Source of the DNA: a virus | IMG/VR virus record: IMGVR_UViG_3300021961_000073 | Span: 1 to 64,000 of that record | Reading direction: 5' to 3' (one strand) | DNA length: 64,000 nt | In this document: in pieces, positions 6,607 to 14,254 of the stretch | How the letters are laid out: each line of letters starts with the position of its first letter | Position numbering within the stretch: position 1 is the first letter of the stretch | Translations under genes and position numbers: made by a program | The notes under the pieces: generated by a model | Told to the model about the DNA's origin: nothing | What the model saw: the letters and a program-made list of their open reading frames with translations, nothing else | Database searches by the model: none

Positions 6607-7161
6607 ATGAATACAAAAATCTATCTCGATATGGATGGAGTCATAGCAGACTTCTTCGGTGGTCTTGAGAAACGCTTCGAGGTTCTTCATTGGAAAGAGA
6701 TCTCCAACATAGAGAGAGCTCTTGATACCATTAAAGGTACAAACTTTTTCTATAAGCTGGATCAATTCATAGATTATGATGCTGATAGTAGTATCAAGAT
6801 ATACAAATCCACTGAGTTAGTAAGATTTGTAAAATCACTAGCTGGAGACGATTGGGGCATTTGCTCTTCTCCGCTCAGAGGAGATAGTTACAATTCTGCA
6901 TACTGGAAACGTAGATGGTTAGAAGATAATCGGATGATGCCGGTTGTTCAGAATTGCATATTCACTTCAAATAAAGAAAAATATGCTATGGACAAAGTTA
7001 CTGGTACTCCGAATATCTTAATCGACGATAAGAAGTCGAATATCATGAAATGGAAAGCAGCAGGAGGTGTTGGTATTCAGTATCAAGCAAATGAAAACGA
7101 TCTCTTCGACTATCTGTTACCGGAGATTGAATTTCAATATAATGAACTCCAGAAGGGATAA
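6607..7161 (+). CDS. 5'(3')-deoxyribonucleotidase-like HAD phosphatase, 184 aa
   Basis: HAD-superfamily phosphatase of the NT5C type. Motif I is LDMDGVIADF with nucleophile Asp8 and acid/base Asp10. Motif II is CSSP (87-90), the lysine of motif III is in SNKEKY, and motif IV is LIDDKKSN with Asp140 and Asp141. The family removes 5' phosphate from nucleoside monophosphates. T4-like phages can use such enzymes to adjust nucleotide pools. Length is typical. It lies between the 86-residue gene and the CoA-transferase gene, two bases from the latter. Confidence 0.85.
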   Translation: MNTKIYLDMDGVIADFFGGLEKRFEVLHWKEISNIERALDTIKGTNFFYKLDQFIDYDADSSIKIYKSTELVRFVKSLAGDDWGICSSPLRGDSYNSAYWKRRWLEDNRMMPVVQNCIFTSNKEKYAMDKVTGTPNILIDDKKSNIMKWKAAGGVGIQYQANENDLFDYLLPEIEFQYNELQKG

Positions 7162-7163
7162 AA

Positions 7164-8375
7164 ATGAAATCTCCTTTAGAAGGTATAGTGGTTCTTGATT
7201 TTAGCCAAGTACTGGCTGGCCCTTGGGCAGGGTTAATGCTTGCAGATCTCGGTGCAAGGGTTATCAAGATAGAAGATCCAAATGGTGGTGAATATGCTCG
7301 TCGCCACAACTTGCTGACGGATGGTTCGGGAGAATCAGCTTATTATTTAGCTTATAACCGAAACAAAGAGAGCTTGGCTCTTGATATTAGAACTAAAGCT
7401 GGACAAGAGGCAGCACGACGCCTTGCAGCCAAAGCTGACATTGTGCTTGAAAATTTTAGAGCTGATGTGATGACTAGGCATGGCCTTGGTTATGAAGATC
7501 TTAAAAAAGTCAATGAAGGCATAATTTACTGTTCTATGACTGGATACGGTCACGCTAGTCCAAATAAAATGGTTGCTGGTTACGATCCAATTGCTCAAGC
7601 TGAAAGCGGCATGATGTGGATGCAGGGCGAACCAGACAGACCACCGCTTCGAACTGGTGTCTCCTATGGAGATATGTTTACTGGTATGTTTGCCTGTCAA
7701 GCAATTTTAGGAGCATTAATTGCCCGAACACGAGACGGTGGGCAAGGTCAACATGTTGATATAGCTCTCTTAGATAGTACTGTTGCGGTTGGTGGTAACT
7801 ACGCCCAGCACGCTTTGCTTACAGGTATAAGTCCGATGCGTTACGGGAATGAACATCCATTCTCAGAACCACTTGGAACCTATGAATGCAAAGACGGTTT
7901 ACTTACTTTGATTGCTTCGGCTGAAAACCAGTGGGAGCGGTTCTGTAGAGACGGTCTAGAGAGACCTGACTTACTAGATGATCCGAAGCTAAAGGGTGTT
8001 GAAAATCGTGTTGCCAACAGAGAGCATACACGTAAAATGATTACAGACGTCTTAAAACAAAAAACAAGGGCGGAATGGGTCACCAAATTACGCTCAGCTG
8101 GATTGGCTGTTGGTGTCATACGTGATTTTGTCGAAGCCCTTTCAGCACCAGAACTTAGAGCTAGGGGCATGGTTCAAACCACGACCCACAAACGGCTAGG
8201 AAACATAGAACATGTTGCTAGTCCGATGCGGCTGTCTCGTACGCCTACGGTGCCAGTGACCTCAGGTGCTTTGTTAGGAGAGCATAGTCGAGAATGTCTA
8301 GTCTGGGCTGGTTATTCGGAAGACGAGATCGAAACACTAATCCAAGAAGGCATAACAATAGAAACTAAGGAATAA
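7164..8375 (+). CDS. class III CoA-transferase (CaiB/BaiF), 403 aa
   Basis: Full-length family III CoA-transferase. The N-terminal signature VLDFSQVLAGPWAG and ADLGARVIKIEDP binds CoA, and LENFRADVMTRHGLGY and IIYCSMTGYG follow. The catalytic aspartate is Asp170 in SYGDMFTG, and the later GLGTYE-like segment reads EPLGTYECKDG. The family moves CoA between carboxylic acids (formate/oxalate, carnitine, succinate and others); substrate cannot be predicted. It is intact, begins 2 bases after the nucleotidase, and is closed by a terminator. Bacterial metabolic genes of this family are rare in phage genomes, so recent acquisition is likely. Confidence 0.93.
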   Translation: MKSPLEGIVVLDFSQVLAGPWAGLMLADLGARVIKIEDPNGGEYARRHNLLTDGSGESAYYLAYNRNKESLALDIRTKAGQEAARRLAAKADIVLENFRADVMTRHGLGYEDLKKVNEGIIYCSMTGYGHASPNKMVAGYDPIAQAESGMMWMQGEPDRPPLRTGVSYGDMFTGMFACQAILGALIARTRDGGQGQHVDIALLDSTVAVGGNYAQHALLTGISPMRYGNEHPFSEPLGTYECKDGLLTLIASAENQWERFCRDGLERPDLLDDPKLKGVENRVANREHTRKMITDVLKQKTRAEWVTKLRSAGLAVGVIRDFVEALSAPELRARGMVQTTTHKRLGNIEHVASPMRLSRTPTVPVTSGALLGEHSRECLVWAGYSEDEIETLIQEGITIETKE

Positions 8376-8382
8376 TTTTATG

Positions 8383-8411
8383 AAAAAAATGCAATTTATC
8401 TGCATTTTTTT
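8383..8411 (+). terminator. intrinsic terminator after the CoA-transferase
   Basis: AAAAAAATGCA (8383-8393) pairs with TGCATTTTTTT (8401-8411) around a 7-base loop, ending in a T run. It closes the promoter B operon immediately before promoter C. Confidence 0.8.
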
Positions 8412-8417
8412 TCTCTA

Positions 8418-8452
8418 GGGGGGTTTAAATCCTGCTCTAGAACCATTATATC
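8418..8452 (+). promoter_or_regulatory. early-type sigma70 promoter C (G-tract class)
   Basis: Six G (8418-8423), -35 TTTAAA (8424-8429), 17-base spacer, -10 TATATC (8447-8452). The spacer ends in AGAACCAT, close to the AAACCAT ending of promoter B. It drives the four small genes from 8481 to 9462. Confidence 0.8.
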
Positions 8453-8480
8453 TATATTATCAACAAGAAAGATATCGGAT

Positions 8481-8660
8481 ATGACAAAGGCAAACCCACT
8501 TAAAAATAAGTACGATGTAACTTCCGAAGTAGCTCGTATCGGGTTTCTTCGTCAGTATCTAATCTCAGAGGGCCTAGACGCTGAAGGGGTCTACGGACTT
8601 ACTTTGGAAGAAATGGACATGGCTTATCGATTGCTCAATACAAAAAACGTTGCAGCTTAA
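8481..8660 (+). CDS. small hypothetical protein, 59 aa
   Basis: A 59-codon frame begins 28 bases after promoter C and ends just before the next ribosome site. The peptide is helical and mixed in charge (EVARIGFLRQYLISEGLDAEG, then LTLEEMDMAYRLL), resembling a small helix-turn-helix-sized domain, but no DNA-binding motif is clear. The shared operon and tight packing support it as a gene. No function can be assigned. Confidence 0.6.
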   Translation: MTKANPLKNKYDVTSEVARIGFLRQYLISEGLDAEGVYGLTLEEMDMAYRLLNTKNVAA

Positions 8661-8670
8661 GGAGAAGCTT

Positions 8671-8940
8671 ATGGTTATGTTAACAACCTATGAAGAGCGT
8701 ATCGCCTATATCAAAAGCATTGCTGAGCGTCAAGCTCGTATGCGGCGTCTGAAAGAAAAGGGGCGTATTGCTATGAGGTGGACGGATGAGGAAGAGCCTC
8801 GTTCACGTCGGAAGAATCTTACTGCTCAGTATGATAGTGGAGAATCTGAAATCCATTACACTGATGCTAGTAAGTACGCTAAGCAATATTATGGTGATGT
8901 TGCTTACCACACAACCAAATTTGACAACGATTGGGATTAG
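8671..8940 (+). CDS. hypothetical basic protein, 89 aa
   Basis: Unrecognised. I chose the ATG at 8671 because AAGGAG lies 6 bases upstream; a TTG at 8650 in the same frame would overlap the previous gene without a ribosome site. The N-terminal half is a strongly basic helix (ERQARMRRLKEKGRIAMR), followed by an Arg/Lys-rich turn and an acidic, Tyr-rich tail. The basic helix could contact nucleic acid or an acidic partner. It is the second gene under promoter C. Confidence 0.65.
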   Translation: MVMLTTYEERIAYIKSIAERQARMRRLKEKGRIAMRWTDEEEPRSRRKNLTAQYDSGESEIHYTDASKYAKQYYGDVAYHTTKFDNDWD

Positions 8941-8949
8941 GTGATTATT

Positions 8950-9237
8950 ATGATGGAAACTATTGGACAGGAGATCATGCTAATGGATATTGAAGAAATG
9001 CGCGAAAAGCTCCGCTCTGGTTCACACCAAGTGGTATTCACAAAAGTTGATGGTACAGAACGTAAGATGACCTGCACCTTGGATGAATCGTTTATCCCTC
9101 AAGCCTTCTGGCCTAAATCCGAAGGTGAGAAACGTAGGAAAACGGCTGCAACGCCAGCTAATCTTCTACAGGTATTCGATATTGAAAATCAAGGTTGGAG
9201 GTCCTTCCGTTTCGAGAACGTAATATCCTTTGCATAA
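8950..9237 (+). CDS. WYL_2/DUF2693-like Sm-fold protein, 95 aa
   Basis: The pattern FTKVDGTERKMTCTL, then IPQAFWP, and finally LQVFDIENQGWRSFRFENV matches the small phage family once called DUF2693 and now WYL_2, thought to adopt an SH3/Sm-like barrel. Members are common in early regions of T4-like marine phages; a role in binding nucleic acid or modulating transcription is proposed for the fold but unproven here. The start at 8950 is favoured by AGGTGA 6 bases upstream; GTG at 8941 is the alternative. Confidence 0.75.
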   Translation: MMETIGQEIMLMDIEEMREKLRSGSHQVVFTKVDGTERKMTCTLDESFIPQAFWPKSEGEKRRKTAATPANLLQVFDIENQGWRSFRFENVISFA

Positions 9238-9258
9238 ATAAAGACAAAAGGAGTGCCT

Positions 9259-9462
9259 ATGTACATCGAACCATGGATAGTAAATCTGCTCTGGGCGTTC
9301 TGTTTTACAGGTACCGGTATCCTTATCGGCTTCTATAAAAATAGAAATGACCACGAACAGATAGTAGAGACAACTCTAGACTACCTGGTTGATCATGGCT
9401 ACGTTCTCACTAGGTCGGGTCCAGACGGATTAGAGCTGGTTAAGTTAGTCGAGAAAAAGTGA
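9259..9462 (+). CDS. small single-pass membrane protein, 67 aa
   Basis: One membrane helix lies at about residues 6-25 (WIVNLLWAFCFTGTGILIGF), with the rest a short cytoplasmic domain ending in Lys/Glu. The ATG at 9259 is preceded by AAAAGGAG at 5 bases spacing, which decides against the in-frame GTG at 9253. It is the last gene of the promoter C operon. Function unknown. Confidence 0.65.
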   Translation: MYIEPWIVNLLWAFCFTGTGILIGFYKNRNDHEQIVETTLDYLVDHGYVLTRSGPDGLELVKLVEKK

Positions 9463-9491
9463 TTTACATCTGCAACCAACTATGGTAGAAT
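9463..9491 (+). promoter_or_regulatory. sigma70-type promoter upstream of the 375-aa gene
   Basis: -35 TTTACA (9463-9468), 17-base spacer, -10 TAGAAT (9486-9491). It lacks the G tract of promoters A to C, and its TATGGTAGAAT end is shared with the promoter before gp32. Confidence 0.75.
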
Positions 9492-9517
9492 GATATCCAT
9501 AAACATGGAGATATATG

Positions 9518-10645
9518 ATGGCAGGTAGAAAAATCAGTCTTAAGCCTCGAGCTAAGAAAGCCCCAACTGTACGTCGATTTAAAACTGGTGTAGAAGCAGC
9601 ACCTGTCGACTACGGCTTTCGCTGGTTCAAAGAATACTTCCGTCTGGACCTAGACCGTAAGGATGTCTCTAGGATCCTTAAAGATTATATTAAAGACAAT
9701 TATAAAGGCGAAGAAAGATCCTTGCTGCTTTCTGCTCCCGATCATTGGTACACTGGTCGAGGTGAAGTTGCTGCGAGTATCATGTGGCGCAAGAAGGGTA
9801 TGGACTTCCCAGACAATTGGGATCCACAACGGCACGTAAATTATTATATCGATCAGGTCCGTCACGCAGCTTTAACTAAAGCCCAAAAAGATGAAGATCC
9901 TGATAAAGAGATGATAGTACCTACTGTTAGTCCTATGGAAAGAGTCCAGAGAAAGACTGATAGCTTCATTAGTAAAATTGACGAATATCTCGATACGTGG
10001 GAAGAGCGTGAAGGCTTTAGTATGTTTAATGAGATGACTAAAGAAGGTCTAAGCAGCTTTAGTGCCTCTGCAGTTCTTGCATACTACAAGCGGATCTTTG
10101 TCGAGCTTAGAGAGTTGATTGATAAAAAGACTCCTGAACTCGTCGAAGCTTATTCACATTGGTCTGTACCTCAGCGTAAGAAATACTTTGCATTCGTTTC
10201 ATCTATAGTTTCTGACGCTGACAAATATGTTCTATCCAAAAAGGCTCAACGTAGACCTAGTAAACCACGTGTCAAGTCTGCAGATAAACAAGTAGCTAAA
10301 TTGAATTTTGCAAAAGACTCTGCAGAGTTTAAGCTTACATCTATCGATCCTACAAAAATCATCGGAGCACAAAGACTATATACTTTTCATGTAAAGGAAA
10401 GAATAGTAACAGAGTTTGTAACCAATAGTGGTAACGGCTTCGAGATCAGTGGTTCGACACTTAAGAATTTCGCTACTGAAAGATCTAGATCCATTCGATT
10501 GCGTAAGCCCGAGGATACTCTAGTTATCTTCCTTAGAAAGACGACTGCTCAGATTGATAAAGAGTGGTCAGAACTTACAACTAAGACGACTACTCCAAAT
10601 GGTCGTATCAATAAGGACATGATCCTTCTGAGGGTAATCGAATGA
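9518..10645 (+). CDS. conserved hypothetical basic protein, 375 aa
   Basis: Unrecognised large soluble protein. The N-terminus is very basic (GRKISLKPRAKKAPTVRRFK), followed by an aromatic segment (YGFRWFKEYFRLD). The middle is helical, and a lysine/arginine-rich hinge at about residue 245 (KKAQRRPSKPRVKSADK) leads to a C-terminal domain of strands. The two-domain basic layout suggests nucleic-acid binding. GGAG lies 7 bases from the ATG at 9518 and 4 from an ATG at 9515, so 9518 is preferred. It precedes gp33 with a 4-base overlap, where T4 keeps transcription and replication genes (59, 33). Confidence 0.7.
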   Translation: MAGRKISLKPRAKKAPTVRRFKTGVEAAPVDYGFRWFKEYFRLDLDRKDVSRILKDYIKDNYKGEERSLLLSAPDHWYTGRGEVAASIMWRKKGMDFPDNWDPQRHVNYYIDQVRHAALTKAQKDEDPDKEMIVPTVSPMERVQRKTDSFISKIDEYLDTWEEREGFSMFNEMTKEGLSSFSASAVLAYYKRIFVELRELIDKKTPELVEAYSHWSVPQRKKYFAFVSSIVSDADKYVLSKKAQRRPSKPRVKSADKQVAKLNFAKDSAEFKLTSIDPTKIIGAQRLYTFHVKERIVTEFVTNSGNGFEISGSTLKNFATERSRSIRLRKPEDTLVIFLRKTTAQIDKEWSELTTKTTTPNGRINKDMILLRVIE

Positions 10646-10866
10646 CAGACTTCTTAACTAAATCCGAGTTTACTAAACTCGTTGAACGCAACGTGCTAGA
10701 TAAACACATGAGTTATCTAGAGGCTATATTGTATATCTGTGATGAAAATGGAATCGACCCAGAAGATTCTAAGAAATTCATCTCAGCTCCAATCCAAGAG
10801 AAGCTCGAAGGTGAAGCTATGAAACTAAATCTCATACCTAAAGGTGGGACATTAGACTTTGACTGA
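10642..10866 (+). CDS. 33: gp33-like late transcription coactivator, 74 aa
   Basis: Short acidic protein resembling the cyanophage form of T4 gp33. The segment SYLEAILYICDENGID, then EDSKKFISAPIQEKLEGEA, has the helical pattern of the part that binds RNA polymerase. In T4, gp33 links the polymerase flap to the sliding clamp so that gp55 holoenzyme fires at TATAAATA promoters. The many exact TATAAATA boxes in this window fit that role. It is shorter than T4 gp33 (112 residues) and lies two genes before gp32, near the T4 position. Homology is recognised by eye, not by alignment. Confidence 0.7.
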   Translation: MTDFLTKSEFTKLVERNVLDKHMSYLEAILYICDENGIDPEDSKKFISAPIQEKLEGEAMKLNLIPKGGTLDFD

Positions 10867-11383
10867 GGATCCTTTCGTAGAGGAAATATTCACTTTAGAT
10901 GAATTGGAAGAATTTAAATTCCTGGCAGAATCCGAAAACTGGAAACCTGCTGAGGGTTATAGTGGTCAAGATGAATCATTCAGGAAATCAGATATAAAAA
11001 AACTTAATCATCTCTGGTTTCCTGATTTCAGCCGTAGGTTGATAGAAGCTTCCAGACTAAAAGATCGTAATTTAATAGTACGTGAATTTCATTTTCTAAG
11101 ATATCAAAAGGGTGATTACATCAACGGTCATGTTGACAGACCATCAGCAATTTTTGATACTAATAGGATAGTTTCAACTGTTACTTTAATCCATGAAAGT
11201 GAAGATATAAAAGGGGGAATCTTCGAGATACAAGATAAAGGCAGTGGCAGATGGAACCCAGTCCTACTCAAAAAGGGCCAGACACTATTCTTTGATTCGG
11301 CAAAAACCATACACCGGGTCACAGAACTTCTAAGCGGTGAACGATTCAGTCTTATCGCTTGGATCCATAAACCGTATAAATAG
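10859..11383 (+). CDS. 2OG-Fe(II) oxygenase, prolyl-4-hydroxylase type, 174 aa
   Basis: The double-stranded beta-helix triad is visible: His91-Val-Asp93 in YINGHVDRPS, His152 in TIHRVTE, and Arg162 in GERFSLIAW for 2-oxoglutarate. A glycine-rich strand (KGGIFEI) completes the P4H-like layout. The start is TTG at 10859, overlapping the gp33 stop by 8 bases. No better ATG exists upstream of the domain, and AAAGGTGGG precedes it. The substrate is unknown; such enzymes in marine T4-like phages are often near replication or virion genes. It ends 68 bases before gp32. Confidence 0.82.
   Translation: MTEDPFVEEIFTLDELEEFKFLAESENWKPAEGYSGQDESFRKSDIKKLNHLWFPDFSRRLIEASRLKDRNLIVREFHFLRYQKGDYINGHVDRPSAIFDTNRIVSTVTLIHESEDIKGGIFEIQDKGSGRWNPVLLKKGQTLFFDSAKTIHRVTELLSGERFSLIAWIHKPYK
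11375..11382 (+). promoter_or_regulatory. late promoter TATAAATA before gp32
   Basis: An exact TATAAATA overlaps the last codons of the oxygenase gene, 69 bases before the gp32 ATG. Together with the sigma70-like box downstream it would give gp32 both early or middle and late transcription, as in T4. Confidence 0.65.
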
Positions 11384-11384
11384 G

Positions 11385-11413
11385 TGTACTATACATTGTT
11401 TATATGGTAGAAT
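11385..11413 (+). promoter_or_regulatory. possible sigma70-type promoter before gp32
   Basis: -10 box TAGAAT (11408-11413), preceded by TATATGG, with a weak -35 TGTACT 17 bases upstream (11385-11390). The -10 surroundings repeat those of the promoter at 9463-9491. Confidence 0.5.
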
Positions 11414-11451
11414 ACTTCAGTTAACATTTCAGCAATATAAGGAAACATACA

Positions 11452-12345
11452 ATGTCTTTTGCAAATCTAAAACGTAACCGCGGACAAATCGAAAAGCTCG
11501 TATCTGCTGCCGAAGGAATCTCAGGCAGCACTAGCAACAACTCCTACAAAGATGATCGGATGTGGAAGCCTACCCAAGATAAAATGGGTAATGGATACGC
11601 TGTTGTTCGATTCTTGCCTGCAGGTGAAGGTCAAGATCTTCCATGGGTACGCTACTGGGATCACGGGTTTAAAGGCCCAACTGGTAAGTGGTACATCGAA
11701 CGTTCCCTGACCTCAATTGGTAAAGAGGATCCGGTCGGTGAGATGAACTCTCGCCTATGGAATACAGGTAATGATGTAGACAAAGAACAAGCACGTGATC
11801 AAAAACGTCGTCTACATTATGTGTCGAACGTGCTGGTTATTTCGGATCCAGCTAATCCTGACAACGAAGGTCGTGTCTTCATGTATCAGTACGGTAAGAA
11901 GATCTTCGATAAGATCATGGATATGATGCAACCTCAGTTCCAGGACGAAGCACCAGTTAATCCATTTGATTTCTGGGAAGGTGCTAACTTTAAGATCAAG
12001 ATCCGCAAAGTCGACGGTTGGGTAAACTACGACAAATCAGAGTTTGATTCACAGAGTGAGTTATACGATGGTGATGATGCAAAGCTTGAATCAGTATACA
12101 ATGCTATGCATGATCTTGGTGAGTTTACTGATGCTAAGAACTATAAGCCATACGCTGAACTGAAAGCGAAGTTGGATTCGGTACTTGGTACTGCTCCTTC
12201 TATTCGTGAAGAGATCTCATTGGGTGAAGAAGCACCAGCTCCTCAACTTCGTGAGATGCCAGCTCAGAGTATCGAAGAAGCCTCGAATGATGATGAGGAT
12301 GAAGACGATACGATGAAGTATTTCGCTCAGTTAGCTAATAGTTAA
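11452..12345 (+). CDS. 32: gp32 single-stranded DNA-binding protein, 297 aa
   Basis: Homologue of T4 gp32 (301 residues). The basic N-terminal B domain (FANLKRNRGQIEKL) mediates cooperative binding, the core follows (YAVVRFLPAGEG, LPWVRYWDHGF) and the acidic tail (SNDDEDEDD, ending KYFAQLANS) binds partners. In place of the T4 zinc-ribbon cysteines the segment reads ERSLTSIGKEDPVGE with no cysteine, the form usual in marine T4-like phages. It coats and protects single-stranded DNA in replication and recombination. The ATG follows AAGGAAACATACA. It converges on the tape measure gene, overlapping it by 4 bases. Confidence 0.95.
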   Translation: MSFANLKRNRGQIEKLVSAAEGISGSTSNNSYKDDRMWKPTQDKMGNGYAVVRFLPAGEGQDLPWVRYWDHGFKGPTGKWYIERSLTSIGKEDPVGEMNSRLWNTGNDVDKEQARDQKRRLHYVSNVLVISDPANPDNEGRVFMYQYGKKIFDKIMDMMQPQFQDEAPVNPFDFWEGANFKIKIRKVDGWVNYDKSEFDSQSELYDGDDAKLESVYNAMHDLGEFTDAKNYKPYAELKAKLDSVLGTAPSIREEISLGEEAPAPQLREMPAQSIEEASNDDEDEDDTMKYFAQLANS

Positions 12346-14243
12346 AGATAAGATAGCCCAGGAGTCCCAAGACCATATTGATCTATGGTACTGGGACTCC
12401 CTTGGGATACATTTATACTTTGATTCGTTGTATTACCAGAAATTTTTCTATTATCAACAGAAACTGGAGCGATATTAACACTTCCAGCGGCTCTTCTTGC
12501 ATTTTGTTGTTCAGTTAGCAATTCACCCATGTCTATATTATTTAAGCCTTGTTGTCTTAATAAGTAGGATCTATTAACAGCACCTTGTATATCCTCTCCC
12601 TTATTAACACCAACGGTTTCCCCTAAATCGAACCCGTTAGGACTAATAGACGTTTTCTTTTCAGGTGTACGAAGCGCCGGTCTAGGTTTCTTAAGAAATT
12701 CTTCGATAATAGCTTTATTTTTTGGATCATTTAACATCTTTGAAAAAGCTGCTTGATTATCCATTAAAAGCCTTCTATCAACTTGTCCTACTAAATTTTG
12801 TATCTCAAGCTGTTTGCTAAGAATATCGTCCACGGTTTTTAAATCTGGATATTTTGCCATTACAGCATCAATATAATCTTGGATTTTAAGTGATTGAAAT
12901 GCTTTAACTGCCCGTGGACCTATATCTTGAGGCGTACCTGTTTTACGTAAAAGTTCTGTTAATTGATCAATCTTAGCTTGAACACTGTCTAGATCTTTAG
13001 GATTCATTTTACCAGAATCTCTGTACTCTTTTAATGCTTGAACTGCATTATCAACTTGAATTCTCTCGCGGTCAGTTAGTTTATTTGGATCCCCACCCGA
13101 TTTAAATAATATATCTTCTGCTATTTCAAGCGCTTTAGCTCTATTTTCAATCTCACTTTTCCTCAAATAATCTAAAACTATATTACCTAGTCCTATCATC
13201 ATTCCTGCAATGGCGCCAACGATTAATCCCTTTGGCCCGAACATGCTTCCAATTGCCATACCACCAGTGGTCCATTGAGCCCATTCAGATACATTATCTT
13301 TAGTTGCTTGATCGCCTCCTACAGCTTCACCGAGATAAGCACCTACGGCTGTACCCATAGCAAGTAATGCTGCAGCATTTAAAAATCTACTACCAAATCC
13401 CGTCAGGAAACTGTCTCGAAGAGGTTTCTTTAGCTTTTTAAATCGACCTTTCTCATCTCTTCCTACCTTAGCATCTTTAAAAGCTAATTCTTGACCACCC
13501 AATCCTTTAGTCAGAGCACCATAGATTAAAGCTGGACCGAAGAAGGCTGCTACAGTTGTACCTAATGTAATTAAGTCTTCGTTGGTAATATCATACTTAA
13601 TATCATCAGTGAGATTAATTGTGCCTAGTTTTTTCTCTAATGACTCTTTAGACAAAGTAGAACTAATGGCTTTGGATATTAAATCTCCTAGGAAGACCGC
13701 AATACCAAATTTCTTACCAAATATACTTGCTACAATACCTTTTACTAAAGCCCCATTGATATCCGAAGCTAGACCCTTCATCTCAGTATCATTTAGATTA
13801 AAGATATCATCGACACTTAAACCTTTTAACGCTGATTCGATAATCTGTTCACCGAAAAGACCTACGATTCCTGCTAATGCACCACGACCTAGAGCTTTGC
13901 CCATCCCTCTCGCGAGCGCTCTCGAAAGGGCCGCTCCACCGATGCCTAATCCAAGCCCAGCAAGCAGTTTATTAACATCTTCTAATCCTGTGCCTTCAAA
14001 AAGGCCTTTTTTAAGTGATGAACCGATACTACCTTTACCTTCACCTCCGTATCTCATTATTTGAGATTTAAGGCTTTGGTTCTGCTTTCTTTTGGCCTCT
14101 AGATCATCGAGCTTTTCTTGTTTTTTAGATCTGGCATCTCTTAACAATTGGGCCTTTACAGCAGCAAAATTCTGCGTCTGAGCTTTTAGCTGAGAGTTAG
14201 TATCTTGTAGTTCTTTGACTACGTCTTCTAATGTTACTGCCAT
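12342..14243 (-). CDS. 29: tail tape measure protein (gp29-like), 633 aa
   Basis: Long protein with an N-terminal coiled coil (residues 5-60, Gln/Lys-rich), then repeated Gly/Ala-rich hydrophobic helices (LLAGLGLGIGGAAL, VGAIAGMMIGLG and others) and a mostly helical charged C-terminal half. This is the composition of tape measure proteins, which set tail length and exit ahead of DNA. At about 0.15 nm per residue, 633 residues give about 95 nm, close to a T4-like tail (T4 gp29 has 590). It directly follows gp26 and its frameshift extension, the canonical position after tail chaperones. The last codons coincide with a strong hairpin. Confidence 0.8.
   Translation of the reverse strand: MAVTLEDVVKELQDTNSQLKAQTQNFAAVKAQLLRDARSKKQEKLDDLEAKRKQNQSLKSQIMRYGGEGKGSIGSSLKKGLFEGTGLEDVNKLLAGLGLGIGGAALSRALARGMGKALGRGALAGIVGLFGEQIIESALKGLSVDDIFNLNDTEMKGLASDINGALVKGIVASIFGKKFGIAVFLGDLISKAISSTLSKESLEKKLGTINLTDDIKYDITNEDLITLGTTVAAFFGPALIYGALTKGLGGQELAFKDAKVGRDEKGRFKKLKKPLRDSFLTGFGSRFLNAAALLAMGTAVGAYLGEAVGGDQATKDNVSEWAQWTTGGMAIGSMFGPKGLIVGAIAGMMIGLGNIVLDYLRKSEIENRAKALEIAEDILFKSGGDPNKLTDRERIQVDNAVQALKEYRDSGKMNPKDLDSVQAKIDQLTELLRKTGTPQDIGPRAVKAFQSLKIQDYIDAVMAKYPDLKTVDDILSKQLEIQNLVGQVDRRLLMDNQAAFSKMLNDPKNKAIIEEFLKKPRPALRTPEKKTSISPNGFDLGETVGVNKGEDIQGAVNRSYLLRQQGLNNIDMGELLTEQQNARRAAGSVNIAPVSVDNRKISGNTTNQSINVSQGSPSTIDQYGLGTPGLSYL
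12361..12400. terminator. hairpin at the gp32 / tape measure convergence
   Basis: GGAGTCCCA (12361-12369) pairs with TGGGACTCC (12392-12400), and an inner ACCATA/TATGGT stem extends it after two mismatches. It lies 16 bases beyond gp32 on the plus strand and inside the last codons of the tape measure gene on the minus strand. It probably ends or stabilises the gp32 mRNA; no U run follows. Confidence 0.6.
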
Positions 14244-14254
14244 AAGAATAGCCC

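Noticed and set aside
8650-8670. TTG start extending the 89-residue gene upstream
   Set aside because: It overlaps the previous gene, and the strong AAGGAG lies 6 bases before the ATG at 8671.
8941-8949. GTG start for the WYL_2-like gene
   Set aside because: The GTG belongs to the AGGTGA ribosome site serving the ATG at 8950.
13582-14064. Plus-strand frame of 160 codons
   Set aside because: Lies entirely opposite the tape measure gene, has no ribosome site and shows shadow composition (Ser/Pro/Leu).
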